A program made the position numbers and the translations under genes. A stretch of DNA of 64,000 nucleotides from Monocercomonoides exilis. Its lineage: Eukaryota; Preaxostyla; Oxymonadida; Polymastigidae. The notes under the pieces are model-generated. The model was not told the origin of the DNA. It was given only the letters and a program-made list of their open reading frames with translations, and searched no databases. The stretch is from assembly GCA_001643675.2 (NCBI GenBank), contig LSRY02000064.1:248001-312000 (forward strand), written 5' to 3'. Of the stretch, positions 23,001 through 32,228 are shown one piece after another; position 1 is the first letter of the stretch, and each line of letters begins with the position of its first letter.

Positions 23001-23229
23001 GACGAAGATTGAGGAATCGGAACTGGCACGTTTGGTGGATTTGTGCTGGTCTGCAGATCGCGAGAATAGGATGAGTCTGACATGCGTGAAGAGAGAGTTC
23101 CTTGGGTGCATGCCGAATGGTTGCTTGATGATGACGATGTCGGATGCGATAAGCTACGACGAAGACAGCAACGATGGAGGAAGTGGAGGGAGAAGCAGCA
23201 TCAGCAGCACAGATTTGTCATTCCGTTGA
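11071..23229 (+). CDS. Giant receptor-like protein: beta-helix ectodomain, one TM helix, cytoplasmic pseudokinase
   Basis: One exon with no stop for 12 kb, about 4,052 residues. I start at 11071 because MELLFLFLLGFTSLLCLSEG is a textbook signal peptide; an in-frame ATG at 11026 would add 15 residues. The ectodomain is a chain of short strands with many GG-A/V/M-hydrophobic and C-x-F patterns like parallel beta-helix (polymorphic outer-membrane-type) proteins, punctuated by eight CGx(4-5)PCxT-like elements near 12.64, 13.67, 14.83, 16.05, 17.23, 18.31, 19.26 and 20.42 kb. A single membrane helix (WPIIVIVLVVILLIVLIVAV) sits near residue 3,610 and is followed by basic residues. The tail has a kinase C-lobe (WKAPELLNG, then a SIGMMLWECLTLDIPFGEY stretch, then CWSADRENRMS), but I see no HRD or DFG motif, so it is probably a pseudokinase. 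A role in surface sensing or adhesion is an inference. Confidence 0.85.
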   Translation: MELLFLFLLGFTSLLCLSEGAFQCDPLLGCQWTRLELMFGVKNSSVKAEGFAQTGRRQECLWRIWQNSRVLVGDSTISAAADIAAVFEVKSSDIMLKNISLFSAQESQPFPELISSLPFDDGIGRYGVLEASLSRIEEMVLESGPLFSSPAFRSVGIRECVFRNMSVAAGKGIGCEGSGREDISIGSSDFRSVCDVFTGGIVDGMHGQSLSLWNNTHFGCTRSLENGTRRILAVDTTIRSERFENQKTESTSTSTWTTTDSGSCVFLRHNSSASLSVSGSIFQNCTCGYCGGAIMCQNISSVVITNSSFNVCRAEFLGHGGALFMNSIGGCYFFSSISFNSCKTNLFGGCALFYTVPVPSLSNCITDEQNGEMSEKFQFSDLSCRNCSSKNTGAFSMLNEISSFFGMRNCLFEGCSILGEDTGGALSITSNGLTKDNPQLFFFCLFFNNTATRAGFGHDVCLNDEGSRMKTISPFVESLTLTKGGKQLAHCNSTCHANSEWLRYGFAKRIVAGEEGMDREECGWSDGAGCRTVKYAVESELSMEGCVVNVRGGEHTEFTQDGIAAGVKTVRIRGSEEGGGGTRFVVVQVGSGHALFSVSSGKLSVESVSVEYDSDVGSIVGRVTEGEGMLSLVRVQINSSTSTVSHPFGVSLFQVEKGSLYVEGCQLSSLCVSDVPLVRLSALSAFRNANATYQSITRVRGSGCVMEREVGEGDEVEMDNVTLSQCMCLDGDGGAIALTLRSTGKVRVGVSEGVIFSSCTVPADGTKKGKGGGVYLRLVGGGCGFVLDRVSFSECGAWKGRNVFVKADNLSGVITGSSVRFEVTGTEDEDLMGFEEGCGAEAVPLKAYLAGFGGSGYVGGAGELDFSGCGTAAYPCETIRRAVSVLFEGKKRKVILNEGFRWREAVGMEEQEWDVKCVAEDTNIVVAPVGSLAEEAVVVVSSAKASFTNIRFSFGSSGSGHFKRWILCKGGEASMSYCRIGLASSTGKLENSFADVTGGSLMLFHLSVDGVLVDSYSVIRGLKGASGGSVELDGCVFTGVELSSGSIVETGGERNVNVSGCTFEGISRGCGSGGGVSVRNGDDEDDNEEEAGGVVVVEGCTFERCSVSEEGKGGGGLSVSMGVQGASGMAKILKCTFRQCSAQSGSFVGYGGGMLIELTDADASFVVSSPTFPADGANSARYGRDVFVVSPNLSRSVCGETMLFALAVPLQDTDSMMGYEGEDKRNAIPLVYVVNPVGSTIVVSSAEGVDVSCCGFEEYPCHTLKHSFWRQQGKKKSILISEGFELNERVELSDGQGYVMSGASEKSGVHVNGGEDGEGGVIRMKGSSAFAAVMKLMCFALPGSLGRHAFLISQEGLGEMGIEQCDFVSESAESVHSFTIVRCVSGTVVLKTVHMSGVHFGDGHFVEACGDCVVRMESCVVADVRTASVRGVVCVQSEQASLLVKDSWFRCSSEGEESFNVLYCSGMKEVVIEGSEFEGSRCRDGNGSAILCRINSGGAMKMEGGGLKSGKSVGGSGGGMHVCVERGGKLEIGNGTGAVPTLFENCEALKERVEGGYGGGVCLRLIEDDAMFGMKNVGFSSCRADAGGNWVFVEGKRLKSIVKEETIGFEFEKEEGKAGVGDVEGGDLAGASVCIPLAIFFRSVPSVGHVSMGGLDYTICGYSDFRCSTIPYAGSLLFGSSERTGTLKLEPVYVLEEEMQLSKESLRISGEVPKAEIEVKGYVSNTQQGLVETRTEISFEDLAFGLPSMLIGSVTTSLFMCSSSVLKVEECSFGSESESVEYSVVFVKGGRVEMFGCLIRECVFVGAGVVEFGEGVCEGEMKGVEMEGVRREDAGSLVKVRKGGDMEVESCVVGDCAEGEGNVVGFEEGASIRMRNSTFGRMKRKAGDGGVVDGVVGEGEEAKVENCTFEYNGCDASSSKGGSVIVRVCARGRFVFERNVVNRSTVPSGSGLGGGVHLTLGDVDVEYSMKEDVFEENGAFRGKDVYMVCPQPRLVIVPILWNGSATSKTEEEQLWVRELEFGESEGHTMMEYLFPSQTAFVFVKGSGSAAESCGYRELPCATVDNGLARMGERQTSIRLLGETAVEGVIERGGESLTVEGNEEEQRLVVGGDAKFVMKEGTMLTQLTLSSLCVVLPMNNEGSSEEDCVVSGAVGQCNAVRCRFVNGKENGVGCGKWVVKGLGSRVRIEESQFEEISFVGGGGIVEMVEGEAVLRKVKIEGVSAEGSIVVVDGVGASCRFEGCEVCGVDCRGEGSVHVEGGGSIVIGNGTKVGSCVLREGNGGAVHGKMGEAGMVTVANATVEGCKVNAASRLGGGIFVEVEGEREGGVLFSEVAFGGNEAFEGRDIYFVCFDLNESVRAARFNVSVFDENGEVVVEMEGRDRKNFGESVDLLLFLVEYCSASVVVGAQGVDVVGCGTSRHPCGTMGMGLQHLDESHSRRLVIADKVEVDECFSLRNEMWIGGRGEGGGENEKGVEMVFVPNGRADGMGAKGVLDMNGNITFSLIGFAVSALLSVEQEALMYLQSGCVRYEKCVFCEAESVDSCLVKSVGKEVHLSECNMSTMSVLCAALQLHSSVSMQSCYITNVKAGTSKKGGAVFVERKSEEGFVIVNSSNIVGCECSLSEGSGGFAFIDCSSDETSEPFRFISLKFGRNNARTGRNMFLVGSDLNSSVKESTFDCEVFDEADEEVEDDGNMFVGRDKVFSGVDLLCFLEDFKCDMVHVSADGYDVKRCGRAVEPCRTFWEGMNHILGSGEQHTLVVGQSAHVSDEYVLSHFSICSGDDEAEGVRSELVFERKSGATRDSFLCACDELNCTNICFRATALIDGTARVVVEIEEGNVSLENCEWKGSEENGSAAGCSFVRSVNGSLFVHKLIIASSRLGASVFVVDDISQCVFLELRVSLIDESIDSLISVSESEIQTSCGSNGMSKKEGSVLVEKSQFLSVHKSDDCSSVISTSADLSVCVCVNSSTFTECRASASGRGGAMRILMGAGSQMQILNSEMMRCCSSLEEGKGGGVYLASKETGDLQFLFGNMSFMGNEAAVGCDVFVSCFSIQSQINESQFVFDLERVTSREKSMFGVDVTEHKAFTNLMDFISVYQSDTIVVSSLESRGGRNERQCGAPEQPCKTVEYGLGHLTNRFVSQMFVDGETAINSEVEVRQMSLSSRWMESSVVHVLAAAGMFSDQIVSTCMQVSVSNLDFVFEGWQEGSQPAFLRVVNGTAKMQSCLFCGSGEGEDGDEIELESLFVLVGGNISVERCSITKISFGWNIIEIGANVATISSSSISEVKCRGVVMEEASGDVTFERVKVFNVTASSPQGLISFVSTDSPLIFENCTFEMDQLSSSDRLISFKDCSRVLVESCVMRGCNGECARLGVENNEEESMCKWNGSLVECKESVVECRGTVIADAPEGGMGVVGGRVTIEKGEFSSNDPKVEGYPSMRRNIRCAGLGLVRILNVRGGDGLMPNTSLWIVNEGCTLEGIVLERASAFFIPRLESVAMEVQGEEAEIRFAGALLLPCDLAFRVVSEMNNVSSIETYSFAEEDFVSEEEVHGKISSSLISSAPAEAEVVVCVLFGNLDTPSATDSYILKNRSDPKATEDERIVEGGKKERSIWPIIVIVLVVILLIVLIVAVAFIIRWRKQKRRTEELEVIVEDTVKKDPKAFEMVTMEMSPEEQWRRAERETEKKNEERIKKRVYEKSLGHSESSEHLLSESGSTEYILGRDSDKIPEWMLEKVEEEEIRKQTPSPSISSTSTTDTSDTESTFVHGEDLCPTTSSMSNLVDAIACSSPHEKLIVDLRDSLFMLLHGRNEKKEMAIGTLQQREQTASQILFWVANGALHSFDECEVPLQSLTNLSPHIVLFSEHMVICVAMHSDCSSSDSDSSSISSSTVVTSTSDDGDERYSLPSSAFEDEDDFKKECLRWKAPELLNGEKKHATKKTVAFSIGMMLWECLTLDIPFGEYEEEVAGKKICQRERPELTKIEESELARLVDLCWSADRENRMSLTCVKREFLGCMPNGCLMMTMSDAISYDEDSNDGGSGGRSSISSTDLSFR

Positions 23230-24699
23230 ACGAATGGGTGAAGCAAAAGGAGATTGACCAAACAAAAAATGAGAATGAATTTGAACAATGAAAAATGAAC
23301 AATTCTTGAACAACAAAAGAAGAGAACACAGAAAAAAAGGAATTAAAAGATGAAATCAGCGAGATTACGAAAGCATTGCTTCATTTCTTGGCAACTTATT
23401 CTTACGAATATATTTGTGGCAAATCAAAATAAAAGCCTTTGAAAAGTCGCTGAACAAGTGGCAGGCTCGTCTTTTGTTGCTCGAAAATGGAAATGTCTGT
23501 GTGAAAACTGGTGGTTGTTGAGAAAAAATGTGTGCCTGAATTAAAAAGGTGATTGGCAGCTGAAGAAAAAGTTAAGCAGAAGGTGACAAAGAAAAAATGG
23601 AATTTCTCTCAAATAATGGTGAAATGAAGGTTTGTTGAGAATGAAATAATGATGTTCTTGAAGGAAAGACGCACAAATGTTATTGATGTTTTTGTGTTTA
23701 TAAAATCAGATATGCTTATTTTTAATGTGAAAACGGCTGAATCTTATTTGGTGGAATGATGGTTTTGTTGTTTGTTCATCTGCCACCAAACCGTTTTCGT
23801 TTAATTTCAATTTCTGAAAATGAACATAAGCTTTGAAAATTGATCATGGCTTGGAACATGTGCTCTTTTGTTTTTAAATTGAGTGTGTTGTTTTTCCTTA
23901 ATGACAAAAAATAATGGAACAGTCAAAATTAAGTTAACAGGTTTAATTGAACATGTGAAAAAAGAAAAAAAAGCAAAAGTATTTATGAGAATAAATGAAT
24001 AAAGAACTAAACATGAAAATTTGGTCATTTGAAAGGATTCTTCATTTTTTCTTGAATAATTGAAGAGTGAAATCATATCTTGAAACTATCTGTAAATAAT
24101 ATTAAAAAAATTACTTATATATTTGTTTGTTAATTGAAGGGTGGGGCGGAATGGAGACAAAGTATTTTAGCTTTTGGATAATAAATATTTATCTAAATTT
24201 TTATAAACTCTCACACACCGAAAAAAATCTTTTTTTTTTTTTTTTTTTTGTATTTTGATGAAAATTTTCAAACTCTAATGAAATGAAACAAACTTTGTGA
24301 AACAATGTTGATATTCAATCTCTCAAAACAAATGGCAAAAAAAGGATCCAAAAAATTCGTAAAAAAATTGGTATTATTACAAAAATATATGAGTTATTGA
24401 ATATTCCGCGAATTTCTTAAAAGAATGGTATTTATCATATCATACACAATTCTGATTTCCAAAACAATTTTAAAAAATCATTAAAAAGTGATATTTTTAG
24501 GGAAAAGACAAAAAACCAATGGGCATGTTGAGAAAAGCATTCACATTAACAAATCAGAAGATCAAAGCGAAGTTCAAAAAGTTTTTAAAAGCTCAAATTC
24601 TAGTAAAAAAAATCCAATTTGACCTCTTCAAGCATTCAATCCATGCGTATTTCTCAGTCCTCAGCAGGTGAAATGTAATAACACTCTTATTCAAATGTT
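23230..24699. other. Intergenic between convergent genes; contains a 20-T run
   Basis: About 1.5 kb of AT-rich sequence between the receptor stop codon and the 3' end of the minus-strand coiled-coil gene. The only landmark is an uninterrupted T run at 24230-24249. No credible ORF or RNA gene was seen. Confidence 0.6.
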
Positions 24700-27600
24700 T
24701 TATTGCCCAATATTTTCAAGTTGAGTTTTTATTCTGTCCAATCGAGCATTCAATTCTTCAATTTGAGTGTTGACAACATCGCATTCATCATAATTCTCTT
24801 CTTCCATTAATTTGTTGAGTAACTCTTCCTTTTCTGCAATTGATGCCTCAATCTTGGCCTGCTCACCTTCCAGACGCACTTTTCTTGTTTCGTCATCTTC
24901 TGCCACTTCCTCTTTTCCTTGTTCATCATTTCCGGTTCTTTCGCATTCATCTTTCTTTTCTTCTTCATCTTTGTTTTCCTTCTCTTTGCTTGCTTCAATT
25001 GTTCCTGCTTCTTTCGCAATCTCTTCTTCTCTATGAGCAGCACTAGGACTAGAAACATTCTGTTCTTCGACTTCTCCCTCTTGCTCCTCTTCTGTTTCCT
25101 CATCCCACTCGTCCTCTTCCTCTTCGCTTGCAGAAGAAGAAGATCCTACAGTTGAAGCACCTGCAGAAGAAGAAGATAACGAAGTCATCGAAGATGCCAA
25201 TGTTGATGAAGCAGAAGATGCCAGAACAGATTGAGATGCTGACGTGGCAAAAGCTGAAGATGAAGCAGTTGCAGAAGCAGAAGCAGAAGCCACATCAAGA
25301 GAATGAGTTGAATTGGAGTGAGATGAAATAGAGGGGGAGTTTTGCATACCGGGTGGTGGTGAAGTCGACGGCGATGCTATCTGAAGGCGAGAAACTGACG
25401 CTGTCTGCTTTGCAGCAGAAGCAGCTGCTCCTTCTGCACTGAATGGATTCGGCGTAAGTGGCTTCTCTTCCATTCCAAGCTGCGCTCTTTCCTGGTTCTG
25501 CCGTTTCTCTCTGACAATCAGCTTCGTATAGTTCTTCTCCGCTTTCTCCTTCTCCGCTTTCTCTTTCCTCAACCTTTCCTCCTTCTCTTCCTTCTCGCCC
25601 TGTGCCAGCTCCCACGCAATCATCTTCTTCAGTGCGAGCCATGGGATGCTGCTGCTTCCATCACTGCTGCCTTCTCCGTTTGGAAGCGCAAAAGCGAGTG
25701 AAGATGGCATTGAAGATGTGGCAGACACAGACGCTGCTGCAAACGCAGACAGCTTCGGCCGCTCAGAAGTGTACAAGCTGCTTGTGCTGTCTTCGTCGTC
25801 GTCTCTCTCTCTGCTCTTGCTTTCATCGTCGAGGTTGGCTGCAGATGGAGAACGCGAGTGTAAAGCAGAGGAAGATAAAGAAGACGAGCGGGAATGAGAT
25901 GCCCCGCTAAGTGATAGAGCTGATGATGATGACGATGATGATGATGCAGATGATGAAGCAATGTGCTTATGACTCGCATTCCACAGCGCCATTTCTCGAT
26001 ATTCTTCTTCGTCGTCTTCTTCTGCTTCTTCCTCAAAGCACTCCATCTCTTCGCTCTTCTTCACATCTCGCAAAATCTGCTGCTCTTTTGTGAGTTCGAC
26101 AGTCTGCTCTGTTTGTTCGTCTTCAGCGCTTTCCTTTTCTTTCTGTGCTTCTTCTTCTTCTTCTTCTTCGGCATTTGCTGCTTTCTCCTCTTTGATTGTT
26201 TCTTTGTCTTGTTCTTCGTTTTCTTCATTAATTTTTCCTTCATCAGTCATTTCTTCCTCTTTTTTCTCTTCTTCCTCTTTTTCTGCCGGTGCTTCATTTG
26301 GTTCTTCATTCACTTCTTCTGCTGCTTCCTTCTTTTCTGCCTCTTTCTTTTCTTTTTCTTCCTTTGCTTTTATTCTCTCTCTCAATTTTCTCTCTTCCTC
26401 TTCCTCGTCTATCCCAAACAGATTCACCAGCCTTTTCCTCTCGCTCTCGTATATCCCCTTCATCAGCTCTATTCTCTTTGAAATGCGCCTCCTCTGCTCC
26501 TCAAAGTGCTTCACATCTCCTTCTACTGTGTTGGCAAGCACTTGGAACGCTGGCGACGTGTGGAATAAGTCGTCTTCCACTCCAAACTCTTTTAACTCCT
26601 TTTCTTCTTTCTCTTTCTCTTTCTCTTCCTGATCGTCATCGCCATTAGCCTTCTTTCTCATCTCCTCTTCCTTTTTCTGTGCATCTGCGCTGACTCTTTT
26701 CTTCCCTTCCATTCTTTCCTCTGCCTCCACCCTCTCCTTCTCCTTCCTCCTCTTCCTCCTCAGCGCGCTCTTCATCGCCTCGCTCGCATACTCCAGCAGC
26801 ATCTTGTGCGCCTTCGCCCGCGCCTGCCTCTTCCTCGCCGTCTGCCTCGTCGTCTGCAGCAGCGATGCCTGCACAGCCACTTTCTTCAGCGATGCTAGGA
26901 TCCTCTGCACAACAGGCTCGTTCATCGACTGCTTCAGTCCATAGATCTCCCCCGCAATGCGCATCACCTGCGCCTCCATGTCCTTCGCCCGGTCGTCCAG
27001 CTCCTTCGCCAGCACCTCCTTCTCCTCCACCTCCTGCTTCAGCTCTTTGATCTGGTCAGAGATCTTCTTCGCCGCCTTGAAGTTGTGTGCTGCTGCTGCC
27101 GTCTTCTTCTCCACCTCCATCGACACCAGCCGCTCTTCCTGGATGTTGTGAACCGTCTGCCGCAGCTGCATGCTCTGCTCGCGGCACTTGTTCTGCTCTG
27201 CCTCCAGCTCGTCCCTCTCCTTCTCGATCGCCGCCACATGCTTCTGCTGGTGCTTCACCTCGTCCTCTCGTTCCTCTTCTTCCGTGCTCGCTCGCAGCAG
27301 GTCGCGGAAAAGCTGCTGTGTTTCGCGTGTTTCGGTTGCAATGCGCGTTCTTTCTGCTGACAAAACAAACGACTCTGCTTCTACAACAGCCAGCACCACT
27401 CGCTCATACGTCCCTTTCGCTGCCTCTTCTGACTCCGACGCTTCCATCAGCATCACTCCGTTCTCTGCCCGTGCACGCATCGTCCGACACAGCCTCAGCT
27501 GTTGTGCAGCCCTCTTCTGGTTCTCAGTGACTGACGTGAGTTCTGTCAGATGTCTCCTCTCTGCCTCTGCCACGCGCCGGTCAATCGCGTCTGTCTGCTT

Positions 27601-29548
27601 GTCGATGCTGCCGATGGACTCCTTCAGCCGCGCGATGGCCTTCAGATGCTCTTCCATCTCGTCGACCATCTCTTTCCGGCTGTTCAGCAGCTGCGCCTTC
27701 TCCTCTGCGGCTGACCCGGCCTCGCGATCGATCTTCTCTCGCACGGCATCCACACGCACATCTGCCACTGCTGTCTCCAGCGCTGCCTCGTCCTCTTTCT
27801 TTTCGCTCTGCGCGAGTTCTCCTTTCATCGCCTGCAGCTCTTTGCTGCTGTCAATCACTTCCTCTGCTCCTCCTCCGAACCCTCTTCCATCGGCAGTCAG
27901 GGCAGACGAAGATGAAGAAGAGCTCATTCCCTTTTTCTTCTTGTCAAGCGATCGCGACAGCCGAATCCGCATTGTGTCCAGCCTCGTCTGTGCAGTGTCG
28001 CGTGCTTCCTGTTCGTCAGTCAGCAGTTTTGACTGCTCCAGGAACATGTTCTGCAAGTTCTGTGCCAGCTCGCTTTTCCTGCCTTGTATCTCCTTCTCCT
28101 TCTCCTCCAGCGCCTCTATCTGCACTCTTAGCTCCTCTGCCCGGTCGAAGTCTTCTTCTTCTCCGGCCTTTGTTTGCTCTTCCTCCAGCGCCCCGATCTG
28201 CTGCCTCAGGCGCGCAAGCATTGCGTCTCCGCTTTCCTCCATCTGACTGTAGAGAACATTCTCCTTCTCGCCCAGCTTCTGCCGGCGCTCGTGGATCGTC
28301 TTCAGCGAGTTTCCGACTTCTTCGACTGCGCCGCGGCAAAGAGAGATGGTGGAGTTGACTGGAACAGGAGGTGGGAGCACGGTGATTGGCTGTGGAGGGA
28401 TTGGGGGTTGGGTGTGGTGTGGCTGTGATGCAGAAAGAGAAGAGGGAACAACAGATGGTGAACTTGTTCTGGATGAAGGAGATAAATCAGATTGAGATAG
28501 TGCTGATGAAGAAGCTGAGGCTGATGAAGCACCTCGAGTTTCAACCGCGCTCACTGATGGAGGTGCTTGAGTGGGTTGAGGTTGAGTTTGTGGTTGAGAA
28601 GGACGTGAAGTGTAATCTCTTGGCAGTGATGGAGATAAAGATTTTGATGAAGGGGAATTGCTGGGAGAAGTAGAAGAAGATGCATTAGGAGGGAAATGTG
28701 ATATACGAGGATCTGCATGCTCAGATGATTGCTTTACAGGCTTGGGCCTAACTGAAATTGGGCTTTGTTCGGGTAAAGATGAGACTTCGGTCTTTGATAA
28801 AGACGATTGAAGTGGAGATATTTCAGGAAGAGAAGATTGTGATCGTATTGTTGAAGAAGGAGTTTGGATTGCAGATGATAATGGAGTGTGTTGATGCGCT
28901 AATTGTGAATGTTGTTGCCTGTTTTGTTCTACACTTTGAGGTGTTGACGATAGCTTTTGATTATCTCTCATATCATCAAGAATAGTTAATTGTTGTTTAT
29001 GTTCTTGAACAGCAGTAGCAGGCGAAGCAGTTTGTGGTGAAATTGTGTGAGTAGTTTTGTCTTGCACTTCTTCTTGTCTCAATGAAGTGTTTTGAGATGG
29101 TGGTGAAGACGAATCTCGAATATTTGTCTGAGAAGTTGATAATTTTGAAGGCGACGCTTGCAATGCTGTTGGACTAATTGCATCTGAGCGCTGACTAGGA
29201 GATGAAGAAATTGGATCTTCCTCTCTGTTTGCGCCTGGTCGAAATCTTGGAGCATTTCGCCTTCGAACGCTTGCCCCTGGAAGCGAAGCAACTGAAGGAG
29301 ACTTTGCTTTTGGTGTAACAAGACGCCTAACAACAGGGCTAGGTTTTAGTGGGGGGTGTTGTTCTTCGGGATCGTCTGAAGGAATATTCAACAAGAATCA
29401 TAAAAATTATTTTTGAAAAAATTCGTTGAGAGTGTTCATGTTTAAAAAATTGCATTTTAATGTTAAACGTGCAATAACATTCAAATGCATCAAATGCATA
29501 TTTTACAAAAGCGCACTGGAGCACACCTATAAAATCAAAGGCACTCAT
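24700..29548 (-). CDS. Long coiled-coil protein with UVR-like motifs
   Basis: Two exons, 29548-29527 (MSAFDFI plus one base) and 29375-24700, joined by a 151-bp GTGTGC...TTCAG intron in matching phase, give 1,565 residues. Residues 1-360 are disordered and rich in Ser, Pro and Gln. From about 380 onward the chain is charged coiled coil. Three stretches resemble the UVR (UvrB/C) helical hairpin: near 393-435 (EEEDFDRAEELRVQIEALEE), near 760-795 (HNFKAAKKISDQIKELKQ) and at the C-terminus (EENYDECDVVNTQIEELNAR). In between are acidic/lysine runs and alanine/serine runs. In eukaryotes UVR hairpins act as protein-interaction coiled coils, not as nucleases; no enzyme domain is visible. A cytoskeletal or trafficking scaffold is plausible but unproven. 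Confidence 0.7.
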
Positions 29549-30379
29549 AAATATTAATTAAAGAATAGATCATATAAAATATTTTTTAATGAAAAATCAA
29601 CAAATAAATTTTGTTGATGGAAAAATATAAATGTTAAGAAAGTTATAACAAATTTCGAAAAATTTGAAATTTACTGCAGCATATTATGAATTTTGTGAAT
29701 TATTTTTTTTGAGTCATTTTTGAATAGCAATTGTTTTCACAACTGAATCAATGAATGTTTAGAGTGCAAAGCATTTTCATTATCTAATTCTATTTTTATG
29801 CTATGCTCAGTCTGAAGAAATCAATCAATTTTGTTATCACAAATTATTTCTATTTAATTTTAATTTTTGATTAGAACTCTTTCGTTTATTCATCTTGTTT
29901 TTCATTAAAAGGAAAAAATATCTGAACTTTCTCAAATGAATTTGATTAAAAAAGCTCAAAAAGTTTTCTTTCATGTTTTTTTGAAAAGTCATCAAGTTCA
30001 CTTATCTCATAATAAAAAAATATTGATCAACAATCAATAATACTTTTCAGCTCGGATTGTTCTTATCAATCATATCAAAAAATCGATTATTCCGTGACTG
30101 AAACACAATTTTGAAATCTTATGAAATTGTAATAAATGAGATTTTTATTGAATTCACCTTTCAATTATTATAATTCAGCTTTTTTTCATGCCAACAATCA
30201 GTCGAAATTTAGACTTCAATGAACCACAAAATATCCAAAAAATGTTGGAAAATCCATTCGGATTTACGTTTTTGCGATTCTTCATATATCTTACTGCGTA
30301 TTTGTCTCGAAAAAGCATATAATACTTATTGAATGCCGAATTAATAATAAAGGGTGAATAAAATTTTCCTTATACATAA
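29549..30379. other. Intergenic between divergent genes
   Basis: AT-rich promoter space of about 830 bp between the minus-strand coiled-coil gene and the plus-strand dehydrogenase. No ORF, RNA or repeat seen. Confidence 0.6.
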
Positions 30380-31620
30380 ATGTCAACAATATCCTTCCAC
30401 AACCCAACAAAGGTTTAATTTTTGATTTTGTTCATTGTGTTTTGATTTATGTATGTTGAAAATATAATTTTTAGTATCTTTTAGGCCCATCAAGCATTGA
30501 GCAGCTCGGTGGTGAAATTAAGAAATGCGGATTCAAAAAGGTTTTGATTGTATTAGGAGGAGGTTCCGCTAAAACAAATGGAGTGTATGATCGCGTAAAG
30601 AAAACACTTAGCGAAAATGGAATTGAAAGCGAAGAATTGTGGGGTGTTCAGCCAAATCCACTCATTTCTAAAGTCAGAGAAGGAGTAGCAATGTGCAAAG
30701 ACCCTTCAAAGCATATTGAAGCTGTTCTTGCTGTTGGAGGAGGAAGCACAATTGATAGCTGCAAAGCAATTTGCGCTGGAACAAAAATGGAAAAAGATGT
30801 CTGGGAATGTTACATTGGAAAATCTCCACGTCCAGAGGTTTCCCTTCCATTATTCACTGTATTGACAATCTCAGCAACTGCATCCGAATTTAATGGAGGT
30901 TCAGTCATTTCCAACCCAGAAGAACATGCAAAATTGCCATTCTATTTTTATTTCCCAATTGCAAGCGCAATTGATCCAACTGTTCAATTCCATTTGCCTT
31001 GGCGCCAAGTGATGTGCGGAGCTGTTGATTCAATGTCTCATCTTATGGAAACTTATTTCTCCCGTGATGCATCCAACTACACAACACGTCAAATTAATCT
31101 TGCTATTCAAAGATCAATAATCAAGTCCATGGAGAGAATCAAGGCAAATAAGGAAGATTTGGAAGCTCGCACTAACTTCTGTTGGGCTGTTTCTTTGGCT
31201 TTGAATACTTTGCCAGAATTTGGATTGTCTGGAGATTGGAATGTGCATTACATTGAGCATTCTATTTCTGCTTTCAACGACAAAATTGCACACGGAGAAG
31301 GATTAGCTGTTGTGTCTCTTTCATACTATCCATACATTTATGCAAAGGGAATATGTCCGGAGCAGTTTGAGGAATGGGCAGAAACTGTTTATGGAACGAA
31401 AGATGTCAAAGCTGCCTTTGCCAAAATGAGAGAGTTATATACTTTCTGGGAGACTCCAAAGACGCTGCAAGACCTCAAGCTTGTTCCTGAAAACATTGAC
31501 GCGATTGTAAAGATTGAACAGGATCAGCAAAAAGTTGGAGTGAAGTCTGATCTTTTCCCTCTGAAAGAAGAAGATACAAGAAAGATTTTGCAAATTGCAG
31601 CTGGTGTTGCAACATTATAA
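30380..31620 (+). CDS. Iron-containing alcohol dehydrogenase (butanol-dehydrogenase-like)
   Basis: Two exons, 30380-30412 and 30475-31620 (62-bp intron, GTTTAA...TTTAG, phase 0), give 392 residues, the usual family length. Splicing restores the conserved beginning MSTISFHNPTK-YLLGPSSIEQLG. The NAD(P) loop GGGSTIDSCKAI and the metal ligands are in place: Asp and His in AVDSMSHLMETY, and two His in the segments YIEHSIS and KIAHGEGL. The enzyme reduces aldehydes to alcohols with NAD(P)H to re-oxidise reducing equivalents. In anaerobic protists without respiration it is a main fermentative sink, which suits an oxymonad. It belongs to the bacterial-type BDH branch often acquired laterally by anaerobic eukaryotes; the intron shows that it is settled in this genome. 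RPL4 follows on the same strand. Confidence 0.93.
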
Positions 31621-32228
31621 GGGTCATTTAACATTGTTCTTTTGAAGATTGTTAAACATTTCTTGAAAGAGCGACTTTTTGTTCCTGTAAATGTTCACAA
31701 AATTGTAACTTATTTATTTTCGATTTTAATTAATTCTCATAATTTTTACCATACTTTCTTTGGAAAAACATACACATAGTTTTGATAATTGTGTTATTTT
31801 TTAATTTTCAACGATAAAAATGAATGCTCAACAAATAAATAAAGAAGTATTTGACAGATGAGAAAAAAACAAACATTTTTTTAAATTTTCATAAAATATT
31901 ATGCATTTGATATGAAAAAAGTTCTCATGAAATATTTCAATAAACTTTATCATGAAACATATTTAATGGAACAATTTATCATTTTTTGTTCATCAAACTA
32001 CTAACCTGTTTGTTCTTTTCAAAAAAAAATCATATTTATTCCACAAACGAATTTTGTAAACCATAATTGTTTATTGAGATGATGCCAAATATGGTAAAAA
32101 AGCCAAAAAGGGAATTTCCAATTACATCAAAATCCAAGAACAGTATGATGAGCCTTTAGTAATTGTTGTAAACGTTATGTCTCATTAATATTTTATATAA
32201 TGTACCTATTTTTGTATTTTTGAAGAAT
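31621..32228. other. Intergenic
   Basis: AT-rich spacer between two plus-strand genes, holding the dehydrogenase 3' end (an AATAAATAAA cluster near 31840) and the RPL4 promoter. Nothing else seen. Confidence 0.6.
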
